DNA of 64,000 nt from Pseudomonadota bacterium (GCA_021809435.1 JAKBAD010000002.1:186001-250000), one strand, 5' to 3'. Counted from the stretch's first letter, positions 36,421-56,116 are shown. Made by a program: numbers and translations. The notes: generated from the sequence alone by a model not told the origin.

Positions 36421-36741
36421 TCAGCCGTCAATGGCGGTGCCGCTCTTACGGGCGACACGCACTTTGCGGCCATCTTCGAGCACGCGGAACGCCACCTTGG
36501 TGGGCTTGTCCGTCGAGGGATCGATCAGGGCCAAATTGGAGAGGTCCACAGCGGCCTCACGCGAGATGATGCCGCCGGCATCACCCATGCGGGTGGCTTT
36601 GGTGTGGTGCTTGGCGACGGCAACGCCGGCGACCACCGCGCGATTCTCATCGGGGATCACGCGCAGAACTTCGCCGCGCGTCCCCTTCGAGGCGCCGGCA
36701 ATCACGGCAACCTTGTCGCCCTTCTTGATGCGAGCGGCCAT
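36421..36741 (-). CDS. rplX: 50S ribosomal protein L24
   Basis: A 106-residue assembly-initiator protein with the KOW motif at its start ([20 protein letters not shown]). The middle has [19 protein letters not shown]. Starts 1 bp after the rplN stop. Confidence 0.97.
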   Translation of the reverse strand: MAARIKKGDKVAVIAGASKGTRGEVLRVIPDENRAVVAGVAVAKHHTKATRMGDAGGIISREAAVDLSNLALIDPSTDKPTKVAFRVLEDGRKVRVARKSGTAIDG

Positions 36742-36742
36742 G

Positions 36743-37111
36743 TTACAGCACCTCCGGCGCCAGGCTGATGATCTTCATGAACTTCTTGGCACGCAGCTCA
36801 CGAACCACGGGGCCAAAAATACGCGTGCCGATCGGCTCCATCTGCTTGTTCAGCAGCACGGCGGCGTTGCGGTCGAAGCGGATGGCCGAACCATCGGCGC
36901 GACGCACGGGGAAGGCGGTGCGCACGATCACCGCCTGGTGAACGTCGCCCTTCTTGACCTTACCGCGGGGAATGGCGTCCTTGATGGACACCACGATCAC
37001 GTCGCCCACCGAGGCGGTTTTGCGCTTGGAGCCACCGAGCACCTTGATGCACTGCACGCGGCGCGCACCCGAGTTGTCGGCGACGTCGAGATTGGACTCA
37101 ACGATAATCAT
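36743..37111 (-). CDS. rplN: 50S ribosomal protein L14
   Basis: A 122-residue protein at the subunit interface. [20 protein letters not shown] and [20 protein letters not shown] are diagnostic, and the length matches E. coli nearly exactly. Lies 13 bp after rpsQ and 1 bp before rplX. Confidence 0.98.
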   Translation of the reverse strand: MIIVESNLDVADNSGARRVQCIKVLGGSKRKTASVGDVIVVSIKDAIPRGKVKKGDVHQAVIVRTAFPVRRADGSAIRFDRNAAVLLNKQMEPIGTRIFGPVVRELRAKKFMKIISLAPEVL

Positions 37112-37124
37112 GCCTCAATCCCCC

Positions 37125-37385
37125 TCAAGCCTGCTGGGCGTCGAGCCCGGCGCCATTGCGCCCGGTCACGACCCAGGTCTTGCGCTTGGAGATGGGCGCG
37201 CACTCTTCAATGCGCACCACGTCACCTTCCACGCAGACATTGTTCTCGTCATGCGCCGCATACTTCTTCGAACGGCGGATGAATTTCTTGTACAGCGGAT
37301 GCATGATGCGGCGCTCGACAAGCACGGTAACCGTCTTGTCCATCTTATCGCTCACGACCCGCCCGGTCAGAACACGTTTCGGCAT
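37125..37385 (-). CDS. rpsQ: 30S ribosomal protein S17
   Basis: An 86-residue OB-fold protein. [20 protein letters not shown] and [19 protein letters not shown]-type text (here [20 protein letters not shown]) are diagnostic. It lies 9 bp after rpmC. Confidence 0.97.
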   Translation of the reverse strand: MPKRVLTGRVVSDKMDKTVTVLVERRIMHPLYKKFIRRSKKYAAHDENNVCVEGDVVRIEECAPISKRKTWVVTGRNGAGLDAQQA

Positions 37386-37394
37386 GGTATCCTC

Positions 37395-37598
37395 TTAACC
37401 CTTCACGGCGGCCGCGCGCTCGGCCAAGATCGTCTTGACGCGCGCAATCTCGCGGCGCACGGCGCGCACGCGGCTGGTGTTCTCCTGCTGCCCCGTGGCG
37501 CGCTGGAAGCGCAGATTAAACTGCTCCTTGCGCAAATCCACGAGCAGGCTGTTCAACTCGTCCGGTGTTTTGGCCCGGATGTCACTGGCGGCGGTCAT
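37395..37598 (-). CDS. rpmC: 50S ribosomal protein L29
   Basis: A 67-residue helical protein near the tunnel exit. The blocks [38 protein letters not shown] and [15 protein letters not shown] are diagnostic. It starts 1 bp after the rplP stop. Confidence 0.96.
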   Translation of the reverse strand: MTAASDIRAKTPDELNSLLVDLRKEQFNLRFQRATGQQENTSRVRAVRREIARVKTILAERAAAVKG

Positions 37599-37599
37599 C

Positions 37600-38016
37600 T
37601 CAGGCCTCTCCGATACGGGTTACGAACTTGGTGCGGATGGGCAGCTTGGCCGCCCCCAGCGCCAGCGCCTCACGAGCCAGACCTTCGGCAACGCCGTCGA
37701 TCTCGAACATGATGCGGCCGGGCTGCACGCGAGCCACCCAGAATTCCGGGCTACCCTTACCCGAACCCATACGCACTTCGGCGGGCTTGGTCGAGACCGG
37801 CAGATCGGGGAAAATGCGGATCCACACGCGGCCAGCACGCTTCATGCAGCGTGTGATGGCGCGGCGGGCGGCCTCGATCTGGCGGGCAGTGATACGCTCC
37901 GGCTCCATGGCCTTGAGGCCAAACGCGCCGAAATTCAGCTGCGTGTTGCCCTTGGCATTGCCGTGGATGCGGCCTTTATGGGCCTTGCGGAACTTGGTAC
38001 GCTTTGGTGACATCAT
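37600..38016 (-). CDS. rplP: 50S ribosomal protein L16
   Basis: A 138-residue protein near the A site. [20 protein letters not shown] and [20 protein letters not shown]-type text (here [20 protein letters not shown]) are diagnostic. Two Met codons open the frame; the first is kept because AAGGAA lies 8 nt before it. Lies 12 bp after rpsC. Confidence 0.97.
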   Translation of the reverse strand: MMSPKRTKFRKAHKGRIHGNAKGNTQLNFGAFGLKAMEPERITARQIEAARRAITRCMKRAGRVWIRIFPDLPVSTKPAEVRMGSGKGSPEFWVARVQPGRIMFEIDGVAEGLAREALALGAAKLPIRTKFVTRIGEA

Positions 38017-38028
38017 GGCGGCAATTCC

Positions 38029-38706
38029 TTAGCGCTGCGGGGCCTGTTCGGCCGCGCGCTTATCCTGCGCGAACGGATCCTGCTGCAGGATCTCGCCCTT
38101 GAAAATCCACACCTTCACGCCGCAGGTGCCGTACGTGGTCTTGGCGGTGCCAACACCATAATCGACATCGGCGCGCAGCGTGTGCAGCGGCACGCGGCCC
38201 TCGCGGTACCATTCCACACGGGCAATCTCAGCACCGCCCAAACGGCCCGAGCAGGTGATCTTGATGCCCTGGGCGCCCAGACGCATGGCGGACTGCACCG
38301 CGCGCTTCATGGCGCGGCGGAAGGCCACGCGGCGCTCCAGCTGCTGGGCGATGTTCTCAGCCACCAGCGTCGCATCGATCTCCGGCTTGCGGATCTCCAT
38401 GATGTTGAGCGACACATCGGCCTTGGCCATTGCCGACAGCTCCTTGCGGAGGCTGTCAATGTCCTGGCCTTTCTTGCCGATCACCACGCCCGGACGGGCG
38501 GCATAGATGGTCACGCGCGGCTTTTTGGCCGGGCGTTCGATGACCACGCGCGACACGCCGGCCTGGCTCAGCTTGCCACGCAAATGCGCGCGCAGCTTCA
38601 GGTCGTCATGCAGCAGCTTGGCGTAGTCCTTGCCGGCGTACCAGCGGCTATCCCAGGTGCGGGTAATGCCGAGGCGGAGACCGATCGGATTAATCTTGTG
38701 ACCCAT
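38029..38706 (-). CDS. rpsC: 30S ribosomal protein S3
   Basis: A 225-residue protein at the mRNA entry channel. It begins [20 protein letters not shown]. The KH domain contains [19 protein letters not shown] near residue 70, and the C-terminal half has [20 protein letters not shown]. The ATG at 38706 is the family start and lies 1 bp after the rplV stop. A longer frame upstream is antisense-type noise within rplV. Confidence 0.97.
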   Translation of the reverse strand: MGHKINPIGLRLGITRTWDSRWYAGKDYAKLLHDDLKLRAHLRGKLSQAGVSRVVIERPAKKPRVTIYAARPGVVIGKKGQDIDSLRKELSAMAKADVSLNIMEIRKPEIDATLVAENIAQQLERRVAFRRAMKRAVQSAMRLGAQGIKITCSGRLGGAEIARVEWYREGRVPLHTLRADVDYGVGTAKTTYGTCGVKVWIFKGEILQQDPFAQDKRAAEQAPQR

Positions 38707-38707
38707 A

Positions 38708-39154
38708 TTACGCAGCCTCCCCGGCTTTGCCTTCGGACTTCTTGCCCAAGCCCGGACGGATATCGCGCTTGGCGGCCTCGGCCGGCTCACGCTCCTCGAC
38801 GACGATCTTGAGATGGCTGAACCATTTCTCGACCATTGCCGAACGGCCGCGGCCGCGCGCATGGAAGCGGCGCATGACGATGCCCCGGCCAACCTCGGCC
38901 AGCTTGACGTAGAGCTTATCGACGTCGAGCTGGTGGTTGTTTTCGGCATTGGCGATGGCGCTCTCGAGCGTCTTCTTCACCGCCTTGGCGATGCGGCGCT
39001 TCGAGAAGGTCAGATCGGCGATCGCGCGGGCAGCCGGCAGGTCACGGATGGAGCCAGCAACCAAGTTCAGCTTGCGGGGGCTGACGCGGATGTTGCGAGT
39101 GATCGCCTCGGCCTGGTTATCGGCCAGCGAACGAAGGGTTTTCGGCTTGCTCAT
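38708..39154 (-). CDS. rplV: 50S ribosomal protein L22
   Basis: A 148-residue protein lining the exit tunnel. [20 protein letters not shown] and the tunnel-loop block [17 protein letters not shown]-type text (here [18 protein letters not shown]) are diagnostic. It carries a C-terminal Lys/Glu/Ala-rich extension of about 25 residues compared with E. coli (110 residues), usual in this class. Starts 2 bp after the rpsS stop. Confidence 0.97.
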   Translation of the reverse strand: MSKPKTLRSLADNQAEAITRNIRVSPRKLNLVAGSIRDLPAARAIADLTFSKRRIAKAVKKTLESAIANAENNHQLDVDKLYVKLAEVGRGIVMRRFHARGRGRSAMVEKWFSHLKIVVEEREPAEAAKRDIRPGLGKKSEGKAGEAA

Positions 39155-39156
39155 GA

Positions 39157-39435
39157 TCAGCCCCGCTTCGCTTTCTTGTCCGCCGCGTGACCAGGGAAGG
39201 TGCGCGTCGGCGAGAATTCACCAAACTTGTGGCCGACCATGTTCTCGTTGACTTGTACGGGCAGAAACTTCCGCCCGTTATAGACACCGAAGGTAAGACC
39301 AACGAACTGCGGCAGAATGGTCGAGCGGCGTGACCAGATCTTGATGATCTCGTTGCGGCCCGACGCGCGCGAAGCTTCTGCCTTGTTGAGGAGGTATCCG
39401 TCGACAAACGGACCTTTCCAAACTGAACGTGACAT
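39157..39435 (-). CDS. rpsS: 30S ribosomal protein S19
   Basis: A 92-residue head protein. [35 protein letters not shown] and [15 protein letters not shown] are diagnostic. Three bp separate it from the rplB stop and two from rplV. Confidence 0.98.
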   Translation of the reverse strand: MSRSVWKGPFVDGYLLNKAEASRASGRNEIIKIWSRRSTILPQFVGLTFGVYNGRKFLPVQVNENMVGHKFGEFSPTRTFPGHAADKKAKRG

Positions 39436-39438
39436 GGA

Positions 39439-40272
39439 TTAGCCCTTCCCGCCCTTGGCGCGGCGGATGATAAGAGAATCGGTGCGCTTGTTGGTGCGCG
39501 TCTTGTAGCCCTTGGTCGGCTTGCCCCACGGAGTAACCGGATGACGGCCACCCGAGGTACGACCTTCACCACCACCGTGCGGGTGATCGACCGGGTTCAT
39601 GACCACGCCGCGGTTATGCGGCTTGCGGCCCAGCCAACGGGCACGACCGGCCTTGCCGATCTGCTGGTTGGAGTGATCGGCGTTCGACACCGCGCCAACG
39701 GTGGCGAAGCATTCGGCGCGCACGATACGCAGTTCACCCGAGCCGAGCTTGATCTGGGCATAGCCCTGATCCTTGCCGACCAGCTGGGCGAAGGTGCCGG
39801 CCGAGCGGGCCAGCTTGGCACCGGCGCCAACCTTGAGCTCGATATTGTGGATGATGGTACCCACCGGGATCGCGGCCAGCGGCATGGCGTTGCCGGGCTT
39901 GATGTCCACGCGGTTACCAGCCACCACCGTGTCCCCGGCCTTCAGGCGCTGCGGGGCGATGATATAAGCCAGCTCGCCGTCCTCGTACTTGATCAGCGCG
40001 ATGAAAGCGGTGCGGTTGGGGTCATATTCCAGACGCTCGACCACGCCCGGCACATCGAGCTTGCGGCGCTTGAAATCTACCAGACGGTAGGATTGCTTGT
40101 GTCCGCCGCCGCGGAAGCGCGAGGTGATATGGCCGTGATTGTTACGGCCACCACTGTGCGATTTGCCTTCGGTCAGGCCCTTGACAGGCTTGCCCTTCCA
40201 CAGCTCGGAACGGTCGATCAGAACGGTGCCGCGCAGCGACGCCGTGACCGGATTAAAATGCTTCAATGCCAT
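39439..40272 (-). CDS. rplB: 50S ribosomal protein L2
   Basis: A 277-residue protein needed for peptidyl-transferase assembly. [20 protein letters not shown], the SH3-like barrel block [20 protein letters not shown] and the C-terminal [20 protein letters not shown] (with the conserved His) are diagnostic. Lies 10 bp after rplW. Confidence 0.98.
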   Translation of the reverse strand: MALKHFNPVTASLRGTVLIDRSELWKGKPVKGLTEGKSHSGGRNNHGHITSRFRGGGHKQSYRLVDFKRRKLDVPGVVERLEYDPNRTAFIALIKYEDGELAYIIAPQRLKAGDTVVAGNRVDIKPGNAMPLAAIPVGTIIHNIELKVGAGAKLARSAGTFAQLVGKDQGYAQIKLGSGELRIVRAECFATVGAVSNADHSNQQIGKAGRARWLGRKPHNRGVVMNPVDHPHGGGEGRTSGGRHPVTPWGKPTKGYKTRTNKRTDSLIIRRAKGGKG

Positions 40273-40282
40273 TGCCCGCGCC

Positions 40283-40594
40283 TCACGCCAGACCGGTGGT
40301 GAAATCGATGGACTCGCCTTCGGCCAGGGTCACGAACGCCTTCTTGACGTCGGAACGCTGCCCGGGGCGGCCGCGGAAGCGCTTGGCCTTGCCCTTGGTC
40401 ACCAGCGTGTTCACGCTCTTGACCTTGACCTTGAACAGACCTTCGATGGCCGCCTTGATCTCGGGCTTGGTGGCGTCCGCCGCCACTTTGAAAACGAACT
40501 GGTTCTTCTCGGAGAGAAGCGTCGCCTTCTCGGTGATATGAGGGGCGCGCACGACCTCGTACAGGCGCTCCTCGGAAATCTTCACGCCGCTCAT
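40283..40594 (-). CDS. rplW: 50S ribosomal protein L23
   Basis: A 103-residue protein that docks trigger factor and SRP at the tunnel exit. [20 protein letters not shown] and [20 protein letters not shown] are diagnostic. The start overlaps the rplD stop by 4 bp (ATGA). Confidence 0.97.
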   Translation of the reverse strand: MSGVKISEERLYEVVRAPHITEKATLLSEKNQFVFKVAADATKPEIKAAIEGLFKVKVKSVNTLVTKGKAKRFRGRPGQRSDVKKAFVTLAEGESIDFTTGLA

Positions 40595-41205
40595 GCCAGG
40601 CGCTCCTTCAACCCTTCGATACCGGCCTTGGTGACGACCAGCGTATCGTGACGCACGATGTCATAGACGTTCGCGCCCACCACTGGCAGAACATCCAGCC
40701 CCTTCACGTTGCGGGCCGCGCGGCCGAAGGTCTCGGCAACAGCGGCATCGACGATCAAGGCCGAGCGCCAGCCGAACTTCTTGACGCGCTCAGCAACATC
40801 CTTGGTCTTGGAGAGATCGGCGACCTCATCCAGCACCACCAGCTTGCCGGCCGCGGCCTTCGCCGACAGCGCCGAGATCAGACCGAGGCGGCGGACCTTC
40901 TTGTTGAGCGAATAGCCATGGTCGCGTACGACCGGGCCATGCACGGCGCCACCAGTGCGGAACTGCGGCGCACGCAGCGAGCCCTGACGGGCGTTACCGG
41001 TGCCCTTCTGTTTGTAAGGCTTGCGGGTGGTGCCCGAAACCTCGCCCATGCCCTTCACCTTGTGGGTGCCGGCGCGGCGCTTGGCCAGCTGCCAGTGAAT
41101 CACGCGAGCGACAATGTCGGCGCGCGGGGCGGCCGCGAAGATCTCATCGGGAAGCTCGGCGCTGCCCGTGGTCTGCGCATCAAAATTAAAAACATCCAGC
41201 TTCAT
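40591..41205 (-). CDS. rplD: 50S ribosomal protein L4
   Basis: A 204-residue protein with a long tunnel loop. The loop block [20 protein letters not shown] and [20 protein letters not shown] are diagnostic. In E. coli L4 represses the S10 operon. Lies 4 bp after rplC and overlaps rplW by 4 bp. Confidence 0.97.
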   Translation of the reverse strand: MKLDVFNFDAQTTGSAELPDEIFAAAPRADIVARVIHWQLAKRRAGTHKVKGMGEVSGTTRKPYKQKGTGNARQGSLRAPQFRTGGAVHGPVVRDHGYSLNKKVRRLGLISALSAKAAAGKLVVLDEVADLSKTKDVAERVKKFGWRSALIVDAAVAETFGRAARNVKGLDVLPVVGANVYDIVRHDTLVVTKAGIEGLKERLA

Positions 41206-41209
41206 TGCT

Positions 41210-41887
41210 TCAGCCCTTCAGCGCGGCAGGGAACGCGGCGCCCTCGGGGGCAGCCTTCTTCACCGCGTCGCGCACCAGCACATAGCCGCCCTTGGAACCG
41301 GGTACAGCGCCATGCACGAGCACGAGGTTACGTTCAGCGTCGACACCCGCGACCTTGAGGTTCAGCGTGGTCACGCGCTCGCCACCCAAATGGCCAGCCA
41401 TCTTCTTGTTCTTGAAGGTACGGCCGGGATCCTGACGGTTACCGGTCGAACCGTGAGAACGGTGCGAGATGGACACGCCGTGCGAGGCTTCGAGACCCGC
41501 GAAGTTCCAGCGCTTCATGGCGCCGGCAAAGCCTTTGCCCTTGGTCACGCCGGCAACGTCGACATACTGGCCGACCGAGAAATGCGCGGCCGAGATGGCG
41601 GCGCCGGGCTCGAGGATGGCATCGTCGGACACACGGAACTCGACCAGCTTCATCGAAGGTTCCACCTGCCCCTTGGCGAAGTGCCCCTTCTGCGGCTTGC
41701 TCACGTTCTTGGCCTTGGCCTTGCCAATGCCGAGCTGCACAGCCGAATAGCCGTCGGTCTCAACCGTCCGCGCCGCCACAACCCGCACCTCATCAAGGTG
41801 CAGCACCGTGACCGGCACATGCGTGCCGTCCTCATTGAACAGCCGGGTCATCCCCAGCTTTTTTGCGATCACACCGGTACGCATCAT
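41210..41887 (-). CDS. rplC: 50S ribosomal protein L3
   Basis: A 225-residue early-assembly protein. [20 protein letters not shown] and [20 protein letters not shown] (with GAMKRWNF before it) are diagnostic; the Gln in the last block is the methylated residue in other bacteria. The second Met is an alternative start 3 bp in. Lies 10 bp after rpsJ. Confidence 0.97.
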   Translation of the reverse strand: MMRTGVIAKKLGMTRLFNEDGTHVPVTVLHLDEVRVVAARTVETDGYSAVQLGIGKAKAKNVSKPQKGHFAKGQVEPSMKLVEFRVSDDAILEPGAAISAAHFSVGQYVDVAGVTKGKGFAGAMKRWNFAGLEASHGVSISHRSHGSTGNRQDPGRTFKNKKMAGHLGGERVTTLNLKVAGVDAERNLVLVHGAVPGSKGGYVLVRDAVKKAAPEGAAFPAALKG

Positions 41888-41897
41888 ACCACCTAAG

Positions 41898-42206
41898 TCA
41901 GATCTTGATTTCGACTTCGACGCCGGCGGCCAGGTCGAGCTTCATCAGCGCGTCCACGGTCTGCGGGGTCGGGTCAACGATATCTAGCAAGCGGCGATGG
42001 GTCCGGATCTCGAACTGCTCGCGGCTCTTTTTATCAACGTGGGGCGAACGGTTCACGGTGAACCGTTCGATATGGGTCGGCAAAGGAATCGGCCCCCGCA
42101 CCTGAGCGCCCGTGCGCTTCGCCGTGTTGACGATGTCCTTGGTGCTGTTATCCAGCACGCGATGGTCATACGCCTTCAGGCGGATACGGATGTTCTGATT
42201 ATCCAT
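41898..42206 (-). CDS. rpsJ: 30S ribosomal protein S10
   Basis: A 102-residue protein, also NusE in antitermination. [20 protein letters not shown] and [20 protein letters not shown] are diagnostic. It follows tuf by 36 bp, too short for an obvious separate promoter, so the S10 genes may be read through from the str genes. Confidence 0.98.
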   Translation of the reverse strand: MDNQNIRIRLKAYDHRVLDNSTKDIVNTAKRTGAQVRGPIPLPTHIERFTVNRSPHVDKKSREQFEIRTHRRLLDIVDPTPQTVDALMKLDLAAGVEVEIKI

Positions 42207-42242
42207 CTTAACTAGCTCTTCTCTAATACGGGGGCCGGTATC

Positions 42243-43430
<1,188 letters not shown>

Positions 43431-43470
43431 AGTTCTGCTCCGTGTGCAGGCTGAAACTGGTTAGGGTCTG

Positions 43471-43947
43471 TTACCAACGATAATGGCTGAAAGCCTTGTT
43501 GGCTTCGGCCATACGATGGGTGTCTTCACGCTTCTTGACGGCAGAGCCACGGTTGTTCACCGCATCCTGCAGCTCGTTCGACAGGCGCTCTTCCATCGTA
43601 TGCTCGCCACGCTTGCGGGCGGCATCGATGATCCAGCGAATTGCCAAGGCCTGGCGGCGCTCGGCGCGAACTTCAACCGGGACCTGGTAGGTCGCACCGC
43701 CAACGCGGCGCGAGCGCACTTCAATCGCCGGCTTCACGTTATCCAGCGCCTCATGGAACAGACGGACAGGATCCGCGTTCGCACCGCCGCGCTTCTTCAG
43801 CACGTCCAGCGCACCGTAAACGATGCTCTCGGCGACGGATTTCTTGCCATCATACATCAGCACGTTCATGAAACGGCTGATCACGATATCCCCGAACTTC
43901 GCGTCGGGAAGGACCTCACGCTTAATGGCGCGACGGCGACGGCTCAT
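43471..43947 (-). CDS. rpsG: 30S ribosomal protein S7
   Basis: A 158-residue head protein that nucleates 3' domain assembly. [40 protein letters not shown] and [19 protein letters not shown]-type end (here [17 protein letters not shown]) are diagnostic. In E. coli S7 represses its own operon. It lies 11 bp after rpsL; tuf, not fusA, is next. Confidence 0.98.
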   Translation of the reverse strand: MSRRRRAIKREVLPDAKFGDIVISRFMNVLMYDGKKSVAESIVYGALDVLKKRGGANADPVRLFHEALDNVKPAIEVRSRRVGGATYQVPVEVRAERRQALAIRWIIDAARKRGEHTMEERLSNELQDAVNNRGSAVKKREDTHRMAEANKAFSHYRW

Positions 43948-43958
43948 CTCAGATCTCC

Positions 43959-44330
43959 TTACTTCGGACGCTTGGCGCCGTACAGCGAACGGCGCTTGCG
44001 ACGCTTGGGCAGGCCCTGCGTATCGAGCACGCCGCGCAGAATGTGATAACGAACGCCCGGAAGGTCTTTCACGCGGCCACCGCGGATCAGCACCACCGAG
44101 TGCTCCTGAAGGTTATGACCTTCGCCAGGGATATAGCTCACCACTTCGAAACCGTTGGTCAGGCGCACCTTGGCAACCTTACGAAGCGCGGAGTTCGGCT
44201 TCTTCGGGGTCGTCGTGTAAACGCGCGTGCAAACGCCACGCTTCTGCGGGCAGCCCTGGAGGGCCGGCACCTTATTGCGCTTACGCGCCGGCTCACGGCC
44301 CTTAGCGATCAACTGGTTAATGGTCGGCAT
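43959..44330 (-). CDS. rpsL: 30S ribosomal protein S12
   Basis: A 123-residue decoding-centre protein. [33 protein letters not shown] and [20 protein letters not shown] are intact. The two Lys positions at which changes give streptomycin resistance are wild type, so sensitivity is predicted. The ATG at 44330 is the family start. It opens the rpsL-rpsG-tuf unit and has a leader of about 200 nt with a terminator-like hairpin. Confidence 0.98.
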   Translation of the reverse strand: MPTINQLIAKGREPARKRNKVPALQGCPQKRGVCTRVYTTTPKKPNSALRKVAKVRLTNGFEVVSYIPGEGHNLQEHSVVLIRGGRVKDLPGVRYHILRGVLDTQGLPKRRKRRSLYGAKRPK

Positions 44331-44389
44331 GTCTGGTCCTGGTTCTTGTTCAAATCCCGCTGCCCCAGCCAACCGCCCGATTCGCCCAT

Positions 44390-44429
44390 AAAAAACTGCC
44401 GTAAGGCGAAAGAACCCTCCGCCTTACGG
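44390..44429 (-). terminator. Terminator-like hairpin in the rpsL leader (attenuator candidate)
   Basis: A perfect 10-bp stem (44399-44408 with 44420-44429, 11-nt loop) is followed in the rpsL direction by CAG and six T residues (44395-44390). It lies between the predicted promoter (44535-44563) and the rpsL start (44330), so it could stop transcription before the gene. Confidence 0.65.
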
Positions 44430-44534
44430 ACCTGTCTCTAGCAAGCGGCCTTAGCTTCCAGAAGAAGCGGCGCCGCGCGCGCCAGATTTTACAGACTATC
44501 GGGACCCGGAAATGCCGGAACCTCGAGAGCGCCC

Positions 44535-44563
44535 TCAATAGAGACCACCCGCCCCCAAGTCAA
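44535..44563 (-). promoter_or_regulatory. Promoter of rpsL-rpsG-tuf
   Basis: On the minus strand TTGACT (44563-44558) and TATTGA (44540-44535) are separated by exactly 17 bp. The predicted start near 44528 gives a leader of about 198 nt before rpsL. Confidence 0.6.
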
Positions 44564-44694
44564 GCGCCCAAACCCCATCAGATACCGCAAAAACGCAGAC
44601 GCACCCCCCGTGCCCGTAATGGCAACCGGCGAGTCGTCCTCTTGCCTCCCGAGTCTCTCATCGACCCGGCACCGCAGCCCGCAAACCCTTGGCG

Positions 44695-44911
44695 CAAAAT
44701 AAAAAAGGATCCGCCCTGACCGACTCATCCGGTCTGGGCGGATCCTTGCGCAGGATCTCTGGCGGAGCTGCCAACTTCCAGGCGGGCGGCGTTGGCGCGC
44801 CCCGGAAAGGCAGTGAGAATGTCTCCAGGCCTCTGGCCTGGGGCCGGGTCAATCGCCTGATCTCTATATATCCATATATATAGAATGTCTGGCGGGTGCT
44901 GCCCCGGATTA
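44695..44911 (-). ncRNA. Candidate small RNA between rpoC and rpsL
   Basis: This holds the middle of the 711-bp gene-free stretch between rpoC and rpsL. A possible promoter lies at 44918-44946 (TTGACC, 17 bp, GTTTAA). The unit ends in a 12-bp perfect stem (44736-44747 with 44705-44716, extended inward by 5 bp past one mismatch) followed by TTTTTTATTTT. Inside are a 7-bp hairpin (44825-44841), an AT-only hairpin (44864-44883) and two direct copies of agaatgtct (44816 and 44882). Short open frames here look random. It could instead be a second, distant rpoC terminator. No known RNA family is recognised. Confidence 0.4.
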
Positions 44912-44993
44912 GACTCGTTAAACCAGAGAGCGACTCTGCTGGTCAAGCGCCCTTCACCTTCCGGGCGAAAGTTTTTTTTGCGCCCCGCCCCAT

Positions 44994-45027
44994 AAAAAAA
45001 GCCCCCCGGACTCCGGAGGGCTTTTTT
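44994..45027. terminator. Terminator after rpoC
   Basis: A 10-bp stem with one mismatch (45001-45010 with 45012-45021) has A7 on one side and T6 on the other, 14 bp after the rpoC stop. It can act in both directions. Confidence 0.85.
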
Positions 45028-45041
45028 GGGATAGGCCGTGC

Positions 45042-49193
<4,152 letters not shown>

Positions 49194-49238
49194 TCATCCT
49201 AATCTGTCAGAATCCTGTTTCGCTCTGTACTCCGCGCA

Positions 49239-53426
<4,188 letters not shown>

Positions 53427-53478
53427 CGCATGACCCTCGTTCGAAAATATCCAGCCGAAAAATATCCAGCATCGTCAC

Positions 53479-53521
53479 AAAAACAGGGGACAGGCGACCA
53501 CCCGCGGGTGACCGCCTGCCC
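53479..53521 (-). terminator. Attenuator-like hairpin between rplL and rpoB
   Basis: A long stem (ggg-caggcg with cgcctgccc, one bulged A, plus an inner caccc/gggtg) spans 53487-53521 and is followed in the minus direction by CTG and five T. In E. coli a partial terminator in this gap sets the ratio of ribosomal to polymerase transcripts. Confidence 0.6.
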
Positions 53522-53566
53522 TTTTACCCTATACACGCTACGGAATACACCGCAGCGGGAAGTGCA

Positions 53567-53950
<384 letters not shown>

Positions 53951-54046
53951 GATTCGATCTTTCGTAAATATAGACTTTGGTTGGTTCAATGCAAGGCAAC
54001 ACTATGCCACCCTGCGTCATTCATGCAGCAAAGGAACGAAGGCCGT

Positions 54047-54571
54047 TCAGGCCGCTTCGCTCTTCTGGGAATCGGCATACGCCGCGAAGACACGGGCAAG
54101 CTGGCCAGCCGGAGCCTGAAGCACGCCGGCGACCTTGGTTGCGGGAGCCTGAATGAGGCCCAGCAGCTTGGCGCGCAGCGAATCAAGCGACGGCAGCTCG
54201 GACAGGGCCTTCACGCCATCGGCGTTGAGCACCTGGCTCCCGAGGGAGCCACCGAGCACCACAAACTTGTCGTTGGTCTTGGCGAAGTCGACGGCCGCCT
54301 TGGCCACCGCAACCGGGTCAACAGACCAGGCCAGAGCGGTGGGCCCCTTCATCAGGGGCGAGATGCCATCGAACCGGGTTCCTTGAAGAGCAAGCAGGGC
54401 CAGACGATTCTTCGCCACTTTGAAGCTCGCGCCGGCCTCGCGCATCTTGCGGCGCAGCACGGTGACCTCGGCGACCGTCAGACCCGCATTGCGGGTGACG
54501 AGCACGAAAGAGGTCTCGGCGAACACCGAAGACAGCTCGGCGACGAATTCACGCTTCTCTAGGCGATCCAC
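54047..54571 (-). CDS. rplJ: 50S ribosomal protein L10
   Basis: A 174-residue stalk base protein that represses its own operon. [36 protein letters not shown] and [18 protein letters not shown] are diagnostic. A frame continues upstream to an ATG at 54640. The GTG at 54571 (start DRLEKREF) is preferred because it gives the family length and N-terminus and has GGAG 6 nt before it. Ends in a C-terminal helix array that holds L7/L12. Confidence 0.93.
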   Translation of the reverse strand: MDRLEKREFVAELSSVFAETSFVLVTRNAGLTVAEVTVLRRKMREAGASFKVAKNRLALLALQGTRFDGISPLMKGPTALAWSVDPVAVAKAAVDFAKTNDKFVVLGGSLGSQVLNADGVKALSELPSLDSLRAKLLGLIQAPATKVAGVLQAPAGQLARVFAAYADSQKSEAA

Positions 54572-54822
54572 ATCCGTCTCCAACTTGCGGCGGATCGGGT
54601 TGCCCCCACCCGCCAGGTTACCCCAGACATGAGAGACCATCTCTCACGCCCATCGCCTGTCCTTATCTCGAACCACCAAAGCCTTAACGAATAAAGCCTC
54701 GGCACCTCTCTACCTTATGCGGGACAAGCCCATCAAACCCGAAGGTACACAAGGTCTCGGACAGGTCGGGGGGTGTCGCCACCCCCCTGCCCGCGGCGTT
54801 TCAGCCGCGTATTTCAGTGTTT
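54572..54822 (-). promoter_or_regulatory. Leader of rplJ-rplL (likely L10-binding region)
   Basis: A 251-bp gap between rplA and rplJ holds no gene. It contains a perfect 8-bp GC stem (54768-54775 with 54780-54787, loop tcgc) and a pyrimidine/purine-rich stretch before rplJ. In many bacteria this leader binds L10 and represses translation. The position fits; a specific consensus match cannot be shown by eye. Confidence 0.4.
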
Positions 54823-55515
54823 TTAGCCGTTGACCGTGGAAACATCCACGCTCACGCCCGGCCCCTGGGTCGAGGACAGCGCCACCTTCTGGAGGTAGGT
54901 ACCCTTGGCGCCGGTCGGCTTGGCCTTCTGCACGGCATCGATCAACGCCTTGGCGTTCTCGATCAGCTTCTCAGCCTCAAAGCTCGCCTTGCCGATACCG
55001 GCATGGATGATACCAGCCTTCTCGGCGCGGAACTCAACCTGACCAGCCTTGGCGGCGGACACGGCGTCCTTGACGTTCATGGTCACGGTGCCCAGCTTGG
55101 GGTTCGGCATCAGACCGCGGGGGCCCAGGATTTTGCCGAGCTTACCAACCAGCGCCATCATATCCGGCGTGGCAATGCAGCGGTCGAACGCGATGTCACC
55201 GGCCTGCACCTTCTCGGCCAGATCATCGGCGCCCACCACGTCGGCGCCAGCGGCCAGGGCTTCCTCGGCCTTCGCCCCGCGGGCGAACACGCCCACGCGC
55301 AGGGTCTTGCCGGTGCCGTTGGGCAGCGAAATCAGGCCGCGCACCATCTGGTCAGCGTGACGGGGGTCGATGCCCAGATTGAGCGAGATCTCGACCGTCT
55401 CATCGAACTTCGCCTTGGCGTTCGACTTGACGAGATCCATCGCCTCGGTCAGGGCGTAAAGCTTGTTGCGCTCAACAGTGGCGCGGGCGGCGTTCAGGCG
55501 CTTGTTATGTGCCAT
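54823..55515 (-). CDS. rplA: 50S ribosomal protein L1
   Basis: A 230-residue protein of the E-site stalk and repressor of the L11 operon in E. coli. [39 protein letters not shown] and [20 protein letters not shown] are diagnostic. Starts 3 bp after the rplK stop. Confidence 0.98.
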   Translation of the reverse strand: MAHNKRLNAARATVERNKLYALTEAMDLVKSNAKAKFDETVEISLNLGIDPRHADQMVRGLISLPNGTGKTLRVGVFARGAKAEEALAAGADVVGADDLAEKVQAGDIAFDRCIATPDMMALVGKLGKILGPRGLMPNPKLGTVTMNVKDAVSAAKAGQVEFRAEKAGIIHAGIGKASFEAEKLIENAKALIDAVQKAKPTGAKGTYLQKVALSSTQGPGVSVDVSTVNG

Positions 55516-55518
55516 CTA

Positions 55519-55953
55519 TCAGCCCTCCACCACGGTGACGCCCATGGAACGGGCGGAACCAGCCAGCATGCGCACGGCGGCCTCCTCGTCATTGGCGTTC
55601 ATGTCTTTCATCTTGACCTTGGCGATCTCCAGGAGCTGCGCCTTGGTCACCTTGCCGACGGCCGCGCCCTTACCGGGGGTCGTCGTACCCTTGGCAATGC
55701 CCGCCGCCTTCTTCAGGAAGTAGGTGTTGGGCGGGGTCTTCATGATGAAGGAGAAGGTGCGGTCACCATAGGCGGTGATCACCACGGGCACCGGCATGCC
55801 GGGCTCCATGCCCTGCGTGGCGGCGTTGAATTCCTTCACGAACTGCATGATGTTCAGGCCGCGCTGACCCAGCGCGGGGCCCACCGGCGGCGAGGGATTC
55901 GCCTTGCCCGCGGGGATCTGCAGCTTAATATAGCCGACGATCTTCTTTGCCAT
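55519..55953 (-). CDS. rplK: 50S ribosomal protein L11
   Basis: A 144-residue protein of the GTPase centre. [36 protein letters not shown] and the C-terminal domain with [20 protein letters not shown] are diagnostic. AGGAG lies 9 nt before the ATG. It is the first gene of the minus-strand block: instead of secE-nusG, the divergent nicotinamidase gene lies upstream (163-bp gap, no clear promoter seen). Confidence 0.98.
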   Translation of the reverse strand: MAKKIVGYIKLQIPAGKANPSPPVGPALGQRGLNIMQFVKEFNAATQGMEPGMPVPVVITAYGDRTFSFIMKTPPNTYFLKKAAGIAKGTTTPGKGAAVGKVTKAQLLEIAKVKMKDMNANDEEAAVRMLAGSARSMGVTVVEG

Positions 55954-56116
55954 TCCTGGCTGCTCCTATCCTTCTGGCTTGAAAAAGCCATAAGACCGCG
56001 GTTCGACCGGCCAGGCGACCATCGCCCCGCCTCCCGCGTTCCTGTGAGGGGCGGAGCCTTATCCGATTCTCATGGCCCCGTCTATATGGCCGCCCCAAAA
56101 ATGTTATAGAGCGGCC

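Noticed and set aside
44489-44946. Short minus-strand open frames of 60-80 codons between rpoC and rpsL
   Set aside because: No ribosome sites, no family resemblance, and they cross strong hairpins and predicted promoter elements.
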